From NCBI RefSeq assembly GCF_047973035.1, contig NZ_JBKEBF010000015.1:13160-77159 (forward strand): DNA of 64,000 nucleotides, written 5' to 3'. Under the pieces are notes generated by a model that did no database searches, was not told the DNA's origin, and saw nothing but the letters and a program-made list of their open reading frames with translations. The position numbers and the translations under genes were made by a program. Of the stretch, positions 33,230-41,504 are shown one piece after another. The stretch is from Oleidesulfovibrio sp047973035. Lineage in GTDB: Bacteria; Desulfobacterota; Desulfovibrionia; Desulfovibrionales; Desulfovibrionaceae. Within the stretch, counting starts at the first letter, position 1. Each line of letters begins with the position of its first letter.

Positions 33230-35488
33230 TTACCATTCGTCAGTGCCGCTGTGCTGTGCAAACAGCTCGGCCTGAACAAGCCGCAACGTCTCAAAATCAT
33301 ACCGGCCCTTCAACTTGCCGTGCGCAGCAGTAACTCCGCCTGCTGCGACTGTTTCGCCCAGTGTTTGTCTTATAGTAGCCATCTCTTCCGCAGGCAGCTT
33401 TACCACATCGTCTACAGTTAACTCTCCCAGCCTGATACATTTTACCAGATGGTTACATATCGTTGCGGGCTTAAGTGATCGCCTTTCCGCAACAGTCTGC
33501 ATATTGCCAAGTTCTCTGAAAAGGGAGAGCGTTTCGCGCATGGTGTCGGTCAGCCCTTTGCCGGTCGTTGAAGTCTGTCTGGTCTTGCGCTCCGGCATTG
33601 GCGGCAGATTTTCCGGCCTGCCATGTGCTGCTTCGTGGGCGAGTAACGTATCTAAAAATTCCTGACCGAACAGGCTCAACTTTGCGCGGCCAACGCCGTG
33701 GACACAGGCTAGCTCGTCTGCGTTAGCGGGGCGAAAGCATACCATTTCAAGCAACGCTTTATCGGGGAACACTGCATAGGGAGGAACATCCCGCTCTTGT
33801 GCCATTTTTGCCCGCAACGACCGTAATGTGTCCCAAAGTTCCTGTGCTTCAGGCGTAGCCAGAGCATGCTGCAGTGCTTCATCTGCCTGTGTCTTCGCAA
33901 GCGCCCGTGCTGCACTGCGTCCCAGAATGTCTCTGCGGAATTGAATGTTGCGTTCGCCGCGCAGTACCTGCCAGCTTTCATCCGTCAGGCGCAAGCCGCC
34001 ATGTCCGTCAGCATCCGTGCCCAGCAGGCGCAGGCAGGCAAGCTGGCGGAACACGCCTTTCCATTGTGACGCGCCGAACTCTTTTCCGCAGCCGAACGTT
34101 TTTAAATCGTTATGACCGTGGCTGCGTACCCTGTCCGTCAGCTTGCCGGTAAGAATGTCGGTGAGATGTGCTGCCCCGAAGCGCTGCCCTGTACGGTACA
34201 CGGCACTAAGTGCTTTTTGTGCGGCTACTGTGCCATCCCACGTTTCAACAGGGAACTGGCAGGTATCGCAGTTGCCGCAGGCGTCTTTGTCATGCTCGCC
34301 GAAGTAGCCCAGCAGCACTTTTCGCCGGCATGCCGTTGTTTCACAAAAAGCCAGCATTGAATCAAGCTTACGTAATTCTACAAGGCGACGGGGACTGTCT
34401 TCTTCGCCTTGCCCGAGCATACGGCGCAGCTGCACGACATCGGCAAGACCGTATGTCATCCAGGCGTCGGCGGGCAGTCCGTCACGCCCTGCACGGCCTG
34501 TTTCCTGATGGTAAGCTTCAAGGCTTTTAGGTGGTTCAAGATGTGCTACAAAGCGTACGTTGGGCTTATCCACCCCCATGCCGAACGCAACTGTCGCCAC
34601 CATGACCAACCCCTCTTCGCGCATAAAGCGCTCCTGATTATGGTGGCGTTGAATGGCGTTGAGTCCCGCATGGTAGGGCAGGGCGGGAATGCCTTTGGCT
34701 GAAAGCCACTCGGCTGTTTCCTCTACCTTTTTACGGCTCAGGCGATAGACTATGCCTGCTTCGTCTTTATGGCGTGTCCTGATGAAGTGCAGGAGCTGCT
34801 CAAGGGGCTTGTCTTTGGGCAGAATGGTGTATGAAATGTTAGGGCGGTCAAAGCCGGTGGCAAAAATTTTTGCATCGTGCAGGTCAAGGTGCTCGATTAT
34901 GTCCCGCCGGGTGGGGCCGTCTGCTGTTGCTGTAAGTGCAATACGGGGCACGTCCGGAAATTTCTCATGCAGAACTGTCAGGCGGGTGTATTCCGGCCTG
35001 AAGTCGTGCCCCCATTGTGAAACGCAGTGGGCTTCATCTATGGCAAACAACGCAGGTGTGATGCGTTCTAACAGTCCCATGAAAGAAGGCTGAACCAGAC
35101 GCTCCGGCGCAACATATACCATGTCCAGCATACCGCTCAGCAGACGGGCTTCAACTTCCCGTTGCGACTCGATGGACAGACTGGAGTTGAGACAGGCTGC
35201 TTTTACTCCCATCTGCGTCAGCGTATCTACCTGATCCTGCATAAGCGCGATAAGGGGCGAAATGACAATACCCGTGCCCTGCCGGATGATGGAAGGAATC
35301 TGATAGCAAAGAGACTTGCCGCCACCGGTAGGCATAAGTACCAGTGAATCGCCACCGGAACCGGTGTGTTCGATAATATCTTGCTGGAGTCCTTGGAAGT
35401 CTCGAAAGCCGTAAGTGGTTGTAAGGACTTCTTTGGCGGAATCAATAATAGATGGTTCTGGGAACGGTAAAGTAGGTTGCGCTGTCAT
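33230..35488 (-). CDS. recQ: ATP-dependent DNA helicase RecQ
   Basis: A 752-residue 3'-to-5' DNA helicase that acts in recombination and repair of stalled forks. The Walker A motif PTGGGKS is at residues 53-59, the DEAH box in IDEAHCVSQWGHDFRPEY near 147, and the arginine-rich motif VI in YHQETGRAGRDGLP. The RecQ zinc-binding cysteines are visible (CRRKVLLGYFGEH…CGNCDTC). A winged-helix and HRDC domain follow, then a C-terminal helix-turn-helix-like part with ERRSLKPATICNHLVK. It is longer than E. coli RecQ (about 610), matching the extended bacterial type. Confidence 0.96.
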   Translation of the reverse strand: MTAQPTLPFPEPSIIDSAKEVLTTTYGFRDFQGLQQDIIEHTGSGGDSLVLMPTGGGKSLCYQIPSIIRQGTGIVISPLIALMQDQVDTLTQMGVKAACLNSSLSIESQREVEARLLSGMLDMVYVAPERLVQPSFMGLLERITPALFAIDEAHCVSQWGHDFRPEYTRLTVLHEKFPDVPRIALTATADGPTRRDIIEHLDLHDAKIFATGFDRPNISYTILPKDKPLEQLLHFIRTRHKDEAGIVYRLSRKKVEETAEWLSAKGIPALPYHAGLNAIQRHHNQERFMREEGLVMVATVAFGMGVDKPNVRFVAHLEPPKSLEAYHQETGRAGRDGLPADAWMTYGLADVVQLRRMLGQGEEDSPRRLVELRKLDSMLAFCETTACRRKVLLGYFGEHDKDACGNCDTCQFPVETWDGTVAAQKALSAVYRTGQRFGAAHLTDILTGKLTDRVRSHGHNDLKTFGCGKEFGASQWKGVFRQLACLRLLGTDADGHGGLRLTDESWQVLRGERNIQFRRDILGRSAARALAKTQADEALQHALATPEAQELWDTLRSLRAKMAQERDVPPYAVFPDKALLEMVCFRPANADELACVHGVGRAKLSLFGQEFLDTLLAHEAAHGRPENLPPMPERKTRQTSTTGKGLTDTMRETLSLFRELGNMQTVAERRSLKPATICNHLVKCIRLGELTVDDVVKLPAEEMATIRQTLGETVAAGGVTAAHGKLKGRYDFETLRLVQAELFAQHSGTDEW

Positions 35489-35650
35489 GACCGGCGCACT
35501 GTATCATTGGCTGACGTATCCGAAAAGGGGCAAATACAGCCTTGGATATAAGCCTGTTCGCCGCGGAGGGGCAGGATTTGTGCTGAGCGTAGCAGGGGTT
35601 GCTTTAGGGGGGGCTGCGTTGCGTGTATTCAGGCCCGGCGGCAAGATGTA

Positions 35651-36151
35651 TCAGGCGGACTGTTCTTTCCAATGCATATGAAAAAGCCAGCCGGAGTCAC
35701 AATGGAGTTTGCGTAAAGGCAGCGATGCATCGGTCAGCGGCGGTGCATCGGCTGCTTCTGCAGCTGTGACGGCTTTTGGGGTGCAGCGGCAACCAAGGCC
35801 ATAGGGCGGAAGGTACTTAAGCAGTTCGGGGTGTGATGCGGGGAGAACTCTGCCATCTAGGGCGACACAGCACTCGCATGGCGGGGGCAGGTCAGGATGT
35901 TTGGTTTTGCAGCAGCCTTCTGAGCCTGACAGGCAGGGAATATCTTCAATCTGTACTTTCAGGTACAGTGACGGGTTATCAAGTAGCGTCTGCATCACTT
36001 GCAGGTCGCGCTCTTTGCGCTTCAGGCACAGATCCATAAAGGTATCAATGTCGTCCTGCTCGGCGTCATTTTCCTCGAACAGAACCCATATCACCTGCCC
36101 AGTCAGGCGGCTGTACAACGGATGTTTGTCGGAAAGCTGCTTAATGTCCAT
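35651..36151 (-). CDS. Cysteine-rich protein of unknown function (166 aa)
   Basis: The protein has an acidic helical first half and a cysteine-rich second half with C-x-S…GCCKTKHP, CECCVALDG and LGCRCTP. The order CECC…DGRVLP…GCRC resembles the zinc or head-morphogenesis motif seen in phage Mu F/gp7-type proteins; I saw no other phage genes, so this may be coincidence. I chose the ATG at 36151; the frame extends to 36184, but that region is the terminator of lon. The 35489-35650 stretch upstream of recQ shows no other feature. Confidence 0.55.
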   Translation of the reverse strand: MDIKQLSDKHPLYSRLTGQVIWVLFEENDAEQDDIDTFMDLCLKRKERDLQVMQTLLDNPSLYLKVQIEDIPCLSGSEGCCKTKHPDLPPPCECCVALDGRVLPASHPELLKYLPPYGLGCRCTPKAVTAAEAADAPPLTDASLPLRKLHCDSGWLFHMHWKEQSA

Positions 36152-36163
36152 ATTATCGGCCTG

Positions 36164-36193
36164 AAAAGCGGGCACGGCTGACACCGTGCCCGC
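36164..36193 (-). terminator. Terminator of lon
   Basis: On the − strand a perfect 10-bp stem GCGGGCACGG/CCGTGCCCGC with a six-base loop runs into T4, seven bases after the lon stop codon. Confidence 0.85.
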
Positions 36194-36199
36194 ATCGTA

Positions 36200-38620
36200 T
36201 TATTTTTTCTTTGTTTTCAATCCCAGCGCAAGGGGCAGGATATCGTTGATATGTTCTGCATGATGCACGTCAATTTTACGCAGCAGGTCAGCAGGAATAT
36301 CTTCCAGATCCTTTTTGTTCTGGTGCGGAATGAACGCGTTGGTAATGCCGCGTGCAACTGCTGCCAGAATTTTTTCCTTGATGCCGCCTACAGGTAACAC
36401 CCGTCCTCGCAGGGTTATTTCACCTGTCATGCACAGATCGCTGTTGACCGGCTTGGCGGTCAGGGCAGAGATGAGCGCCGTGAGCAGGGTCACACCGGCA
36501 GAAGGGCCGTCTTTAGGAGTGGCACCGGCAGGAACGTGAATATGGATGTCCAGATTGGAAGAGAATTCAGGGTCAACGCCCAGCTCTTCCGCATGGCTGC
36601 GCACGTAGCTTACAGCTGCCTGTGCACTTTCTTTCATCACGTCACCCAGCTGGCCGGTAAGGGTTAATTTACCTTTACCCTTCATGGTGCTGACTTCAAC
36701 ATTCAGCACTTCACCGCCGTAAGGCGTCCATGCAAGGCCCAGAGCAACCCCAGGCAACAGTTCACGTTCTTTCTGCTCGTCGATGAAGCGGGGCGCGCCG
36801 AGGAGCTTTTCAAGCACCTTGGCTGTTACTCGGAAAGGACCATCTTCTCCTTCCGCCTTGCGGCGTGCCAGCTTACGGCATACGGAGCCCATTTCACGCT
36901 CAAGGTTACGCAACCCTGCTTCACGGGTATACTCTTCAATGATTTTGATAATAACCGCATCGGCAAGCTGTACATCTTCTTCCTTCAGGCCGTTTTCTTC
37001 CGCCTGACGCGGCAGCAGGTAGCGGCGGGCAATTTTAGCCTTTTCCTGCATGGTGTAGCCGGGGATGCGGATTATTTCCATGCGGTCGCGCAGGGGAGCC
37101 GGAATGGTTTCCAACTGGTTTGCCGTACAAATGAACATGACTTTCGAAAGGTCGAAAGGCACATTCAGGTAGTGATCGCTGAAGCTGAAGTTCTGTTCAG
37201 GGTCAAGCACTTCCAGCAGGGCTGAAGAAGGATCGCCGCGGAAATCAGAGCCTAGCTTGTCGATTTCATCCAGCATGATAACAGGGTTGCGAGTTCCCAG
37301 CTGCTTGATGGTCTGGATGATACGGCCGGGCATAGCGCCGATATACGTGCGGCGGTGCCCGCGGATTTCAGCTTCGTCGCGCATGCCGCCCAGTGAGATG
37401 CGTTGGAACTTGCGCCCCAGCGCTCTTGCAATGGAGCGTCCCAGAGACGTCTTACCTACGCCGGGAGGGCCGGCAAAGCACAGGATCGGCCCTTTGGACT
37501 TGGGATTCAGCTTGCGTACCGAAAGATATTCAAGAATACGGTCTTTGACTTTTTCCAGCCCGTAGTGATCTTCATCCAGAATGGTCTGGGCCTTGGGGAT
37601 ATCAATGCGGTCGCGGGAGAGCTTTTTCCATGGCAGTTCGGCAAGCCACTCAAGGTACGTGCGTACTACTGTGGCTTCGGAAGATTCCGGATGCATGACC
37701 GAAAGGCGGCGCAGTTGCTTGTCAGCTTCTTTGCGTACGTCTTTGGGCAGACCAGCTTTTGCGAGTGACTCGATAAGCTCATCCATATCCTCGTCGCCGT
37801 CCGGACCTTCGCCCAGTTCGCGCCGGATGGCTTTCATCTGTTCACGCAGGAAGTAGTCTTTTTGCGCCTTGTCCATGCCCTCTTTGGCCATATTCTGGAT
37901 TTTGGCCTGCATTGCAGCCACTTCCACTTCCTTAACCAGCTGATCGTTCACAAGATTCAGCCGCTCGTCAGGATCGGTGCATTCCAGAATTTTTTGTGCG
38001 TCTGCCACTTTCATGCGAAGGTTGGCGGCAATCAGGTCGGCAAGGCGACCGGGCTCGTCCACACCGTTCAACACCGCCATGATGTCGGCAGTGGGAACGC
38101 CGCGCAGGGACAGAATCTTTTCGCTCTGTTCACGGGCAGAGCGGATCATAGCTTCCTGCTCTACCGTCAGAGGACCGGATTCCGGTTCTTCGATAGGTTC
38201 CACTTCTGCAAGCAGGTAAGGATCTTCGGAAGCAAAGTTCTTCACCCGTGCACGGCTGATGCCTTGTACCAGCACCTTAAGACGGCCGTCAGGCATTTTG
38301 AGCATGCGCATGATCATAACAACGGTGCCTGTTTTGTGCAGGTCTTCACCGGTAGGATCGTCTACGGCTTCGTCGTGCTGGGTGCAGATCATCATGTAGC
38401 GGCTGCCGTTAAGGGCTGCGTCCACTGCCTGCACGGATTTTTCTCTGCCTACAAAAAGGGGCAGAATCATGTAATTGAAAACAACAATATCCCGAACTGC
38501 CAGAACCGGAAGTTCCTCGGGAAAGTCGTTCAAAAGTTCACTCATATGTTCGGCCGCTTCTTCGATAGATGGGCCGCTTTCTTGTATCTCGAGGCTGTCG
38601 GCGTCGTGTTTGTCGCTCAT
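36200..38620 (-). CDS. lon: ATP-dependent protease Lon (La)
   Basis: An 806-residue cytoplasmic protease that degrades damaged and regulatory proteins. The N-terminal LON domain (ELPVLAVRDIVVFNYMILPLFVGR), the AAA+ Walker A GPPGVGKTSLG, and the C-terminal protease domain with catalytic Ser in KDGPSAG and Lys in GGIKEKILAA are all present. The ATG at 38620 follows AAGGAGAGGGC directly; an upstream ATG at 38635 would add five residues with no ribosome site. Length is standard. It is followed by a strong terminator and lies among DNA repair and housekeeping genes. Confidence 0.98.
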   Translation of the reverse strand: MSDKHDADSLEIQESGPSIEEAAEHMSELLNDFPEELPVLAVRDIVVFNYMILPLFVGREKSVQAVDAALNGSRYMMICTQHDEAVDDPTGEDLHKTGTVVMIMRMLKMPDGRLKVLVQGISRARVKNFASEDPYLLAEVEPIEEPESGPLTVEQEAMIRSAREQSEKILSLRGVPTADIMAVLNGVDEPGRLADLIAANLRMKVADAQKILECTDPDERLNLVNDQLVKEVEVAAMQAKIQNMAKEGMDKAQKDYFLREQMKAIRRELGEGPDGDEDMDELIESLAKAGLPKDVRKEADKQLRRLSVMHPESSEATVVRTYLEWLAELPWKKLSRDRIDIPKAQTILDEDHYGLEKVKDRILEYLSVRKLNPKSKGPILCFAGPPGVGKTSLGRSIARALGRKFQRISLGGMRDEAEIRGHRRTYIGAMPGRIIQTIKQLGTRNPVIMLDEIDKLGSDFRGDPSSALLEVLDPEQNFSFSDHYLNVPFDLSKVMFICTANQLETIPAPLRDRMEIIRIPGYTMQEKAKIARRYLLPRQAEENGLKEEDVQLADAVIIKIIEEYTREAGLRNLEREMGSVCRKLARRKAEGEDGPFRVTAKVLEKLLGAPRFIDEQKERELLPGVALGLAWTPYGGEVLNVEVSTMKGKGKLTLTGQLGDVMKESAQAAVSYVRSHAEELGVDPEFSSNLDIHIHVPAGATPKDGPSAGVTLLTALISALTAKPVNSDLCMTGEITLRGRVLPVGGIKEKILAAVARGITNAFIPHQNKKDLEDIPADLLRKIDVHHAEHINDILPLALGLKTKKK

Positions 38621-38740
38621 GCCCTCTCCTTGCATAGATTGGCGTTACGGCGTTGCCGGTGGCAACCTGACTTTGTAAGTACTTGTCTGCATGTGTGCGG
38701 TGCTACAGTTAGGTCGCTTTGCCGGTGCAGAAAAAGTTTA

Positions 38741-39016
38741 TCAGTCGTTTATCAGAAATTCGTTTTCAGTTGCGCCCGATGATTGTAATCGCTTGCAGTC
38801 CACCTGTGTCACTTTGCTGAATAAAGGTCCCTCGTTGAGGGCCTCCACCAAATCACTCAGTTGTTCTTCCAGACCGGTAGCTTCCAGTTGTACCGTGCCG
38901 TCACTGCAATTTTTCACCCAGCCGGACAGGCCCAGTGAGGTCGCTTTCTTCTGTGTCCAGTAACGGAAGCCAACTCCCTGTACTCTTCCGTGCACTGTGC
39001 AGCGTATCCGCTCCAT
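38741..39016 (-). CDS. acyP: Acylphosphatase
   Basis: A 91-residue enzyme that hydrolyses acyl phosphates such as carbamoyl or acetyl phosphate in the cytoplasm. The signature GRVQGVGFRYW (with the catalytic Arg) and LGLSGWVKNCSDGTVQLEATG (with the catalytic Asn) are both present. The length is typical for the family. AGGGGG lies a few bases before the ATG. It lies between radC and lon on the same strand. Confidence 0.95.
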   Translation of the reverse strand: MERIRCTVHGRVQGVGFRYWTQKKATSLGLSGWVKNCSDGTVQLEATGLEEQLSDLVEALNEGPLFSKVTQVDCKRLQSSGATENEFLIND

Positions 39017-39074
39017 GGGCCCCCTGCGCGTATCTGCGTGTTACAAACGGTATAACCACCTGCTTTGATGTCTG

Positions 39075-39752
39075 TTAAAAAAGCCCGTCTTCTTTCAGGC
39101 TGTAGTGGCCTTCTTCCGTTACAATAACATGGTCAACCAAAGTCATACCCAGTGCCGCGGCGGAACGGGCTACAAGTTTTGTTACTTCCACATCTGGAGC
39201 AGAGGGTCTGGCACTGCCTCCGGGGTGGTTATGCACCAGAATCAGTCCGCTGGCTTTAAAGCGTAATGCTGCCTCCATTAGGTCGCGGGGGTATATGGCA
39301 GAGGCGTTAACAGTGCCCTGAGTTGCTCTTTCCCATGCCAGCAGTCTGTTTTGTCTGTCCATATAGGCAACCCAGACTTCTTCATGTGCGCAACTGGCAA
39401 GACGAATACGTGCCATATCCGCAACGGCCTTCGATGATACCAGCGTCACACGTTCACGCAAGGGAGATTCGGCATACCGTGCAATAAATTCCCGCAATAG
39501 CAGCCATAAATTTTCCATGGAGGGGCCGAAGCCTTTTTCTGCCAGCAGCTCCTGCGGACGTGCATCCATAACTCCCCGCAAAGACCCGAAACGAGCCAGC
39601 AGCCTTTTGGCAAGTGGCTTTGTATCCTGTCTTCGCAGAACCATGCCAAGAACCAGCTCGAGAATTTCGTAGTCAGCCAGTTGCGTGGCATCCTTTTTCA
39701 GTTTCTCGCGCAGGCGCTCTCTATGACCATGATAATGTGGCTCTTTGACCAT
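39075..39752 (-). CDS. radC: RadC-family JAB/MPN-domain protein
   Basis: A 225-residue protein of the RadC family. The JAMM metal motif reads VHNHPGGSARPSAPD (His-x-His plus Ser and Asp), with the glutamate in EEVWVAYMDRQN upstream. The N-terminal helix-hairpin-helix-like part contains LRGVMDARPQELLAEKGFG. RadC was long linked to DNA repair; its real role is not settled. It lies 58 bases upstream of acyP, and its start lacks a strong ribosome site. Confidence 0.9.
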   Translation of the reverse strand: MVKEPHYHGHRERLREKLKKDATQLADYEILELVLGMVLRRQDTKPLAKRLLARFGSLRGVMDARPQELLAEKGFGPSMENLWLLLREFIARYAESPLRERVTLVSSKAVADMARIRLASCAHEEVWVAYMDRQNRLLAWERATQGTVNASAIYPRDLMEAALRFKASGLILVHNHPGGSARPSAPDVEVTKLVARSAAALGMTLVDHVIVTEEGHYSLKEDGLF

Positions 39753-39888
39753 AATAAGCAGTTACCCGCTGGATGCAAGGCTGTAAAGCCGCTTTAAGGG
39801 ATAAAAAAGAGGAAAAAACAGTCTAAAACATGAAAAAATGTATAAAAACTGTTGTCGTGGACAGGAAACGCGTGTGTATGGTTGTTCG

Positions 39889-40863
39889 CTACTGCTTTTG
39901 GGGGCTGAAAAGAGCGAGTAATCCGCCGATAAGCGCTTCCATAGCTTGATCCGGAGAGCGCTCACCTGATTTGATGCCTTTTTCTGCCTCAAGAGCAAGA
40001 TCCCACATCCGCATGATACCGCGGAAGCGCAGTTTCTGTGCTGTCTGTGTTTTTGCCTGCAACACGGCAGGAGGCAGACGGACAGGTTCTCCGGTAAGCA
40101 GCTGCCACATCATACGGGTTTCACGTTGCAACATGCCAAGAAACTGGAAGACCAACCCGTCATTGGCCGACTGGCTGGACATGACCTTGCGCCACACCAT
40201 GTCATGTTGCCTGCCCGATTGAACTGCACGGATGAAACCGAAAATGTCCAGTTCCGCGGAGTGGTCGCCCAGTGCGGAAGTATCCGCAGATATGACGCCG
40301 TTTTCATCGGCTAAGAGTGCAAGTTTTTCCAGCTCATTACGGGCTGATGTCGCATCACAGGGGAGTGCCGCGCATATGGTTTGCAGAGCGGACGGAGCAA
40401 AGTTGACTCCGCGCTTTTCGGCCCAGGCTTTAGCAAAGCCCTGCATGTTGCGCTCGTCAAGTCCGGCAGACTCCCATACCCAGCCTTTTTTAGCGGCAAA
40501 CTTCCAGCAGGGTGTTTTTTGGACGGCAGCAGGAACTTTGGCTTTGCCTCTTTCAAAAGCAACTTCAAGGCACAAAAAAGCCCAGGAAGACGGGGTGGCC
40601 TGACTGAGTGCCGCACTGAGCTTTTTCCAGTCATCGGTGAGCAGGTTTTGCGCATTACGGACGATCAGAGCCTTAGGTGTGGCAAAAAGCCCCTGAAGGG
40701 TAAGGTTTTCCCAGAACTTAGGCGGTAACCCCTCATCTCCCCAATAGACGTGACGTTCCCATACTCCGTCGCTGAGGGCATGTGCTGTCAGTTGCGATTC
40801 GATACGGTCGCGGATGAGTTGTCCATCGGGGCATACCAGAAAGCTGAATCCGTCTTTTGCCAT
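39889..40863 (-). CDS. holA: DNA polymerase III subunit delta
   Basis: The 324-residue clamp-loader subunit that opens the beta clamp. The sequence has the layout of the family (residues 30-120 with HVYWGDEGLPPKFWENLTLQGLFATPKALIV), ending in a helical domain (VWRKVMSSQSANDGLVFQFLGMLQRETRMMWQLLTG). Family conservation is low, so this call also rests on the gene order next to lptE and leuS, which is common in bacteria. It lies 97 bases after lptE, behind a terminator hairpin, with no obvious ribosome site. Confidence 0.85.
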   Translation of the reverse strand: MAKDGFSFLVCPDGQLIRDRIESQLTAHALSDGVWERHVYWGDEGLPPKFWENLTLQGLFATPKALIVRNAQNLLTDDWKKLSAALSQATPSSWAFLCLEVAFERGKAKVPAAVQKTPCWKFAAKKGWVWESAGLDERNMQGFAKAWAEKRGVNFAPSALQTICAALPCDATSARNELEKLALLADENGVISADTSALGDHSAELDIFGFIRAVQSGRQHDMVWRKVMSSQSANDGLVFQFLGMLQRETRMMWQLLTGEPVRLPPAVLQAKTQTAQKLRFRGIMRMWDLALEAEKGIKSGERSPDQAMEALIGGLLALFSPQKQ

Positions 40864-40899
40864 AAGTGCAGGCTTTGCATAGTTGCTGGTTACATTGTG

Positions 40900-40934
40900 A
40901 AAACGCCCGGAGAACCGAGTGGCCTCCGGGCGTT
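40900..40934 (-). terminator. Hairpin terminator between lptE and holA
   Basis: On the − strand an 11-bp stem AACGCCCGGAG/CTCCGGGCGTT is followed by T4. It lies inside the leuS-lptE-holA order, so it may only weaken read-through into holA. Confidence 0.75.
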
Positions 40935-40960
40935 ATATACGATAGCGGACGGGCGCGGGT

Positions 40961-41467
40961 CTAGAAGCTGTGGCGCATTCTGTCCACAATGTACTGTGTG
41001 GCTTTACGCACAGCGCTGTAAGCCGCCTGCTGGTCAGTTCCTGTAAAGGTTCTGAATGTTTCGCTGACAGAAGTAAAGCCGGAATCCCAGATAACCGTAT
41101 TGGTGTTCTCATCGTATACAGCCGCTTTCATTATGACTGATGCGCTGAATAACCGGTTTGTGTCATCTGTGTCTGTTGCACGGCCTGATATGGTGATCTT
41201 ATCTACCACAACGGCAATGGAATAATCCGTACGGCCGCTGTCGCGCCATGTTGCCATGTTGCGGTTGGTGATTTCATCACGCATCTCGGCCCGTACCACT
41301 GAGCCAACCCATGCATAGAGAGAGGGGTTTTCCACTTCTCTTATGCGGATGGTGCTGTCCGGGCTGCCAAAGACAGAAGGTTCGTCTCCGGACAGCCTGT
41401 AGCCGCCGCAACCCTGCATCAGCGGGATTACGGCAAACAGGGTCAGGCATAGCGTCAGCATACGCAT
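40961..41467 (-). CDS. lptE: Outer-membrane LPS assembly lipoprotein LptE-like
   Basis: A lipoprotein that plugs LptD in the outer membrane and helps insert lipopolysaccharide. The signal peptide is M-R-M-L-T-L-C-L-T-L-F-A-V-I-P-L-M-Q-G-C with a lipobox-like LMQGC, a little atypical at −3. A conserved-looking C-terminal beta part follows (…FTSVSETFRTFTGTDQQAAY…). I chose the ATG at 41467 because the hydrophobic signal starts there; the frame is open back to 41521, inside leuS. It directly follows leuS, as is common in many proteobacteria. Confidence 0.8.
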   Translation of the reverse strand: MRMLTLCLTLFAVIPLMQGCGGYRLSGDEPSVFGSPDSTIRIREVENPSLYAWVGSVVRAEMRDEITNRNMATWRDSGRTDYSIAVVVDKITISGRATDTDDTNRLFSASVIMKAAVYDENTNTVIWDSGFTSVSETFRTFTGTDQQAAYSAVRKATQYIVDRMRHSF

Positions 41468-41504
41468 GCGCTGAATGACAGGGCCTTTTCCGGCGTAAGT
41501 ATAC

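Noticed and set aside
37862..38782. A 306-codon + strand open frame opposite lon.
   Set aside because: Shadow frame of the lon gene; His/Cys-rich nonsense-like product.
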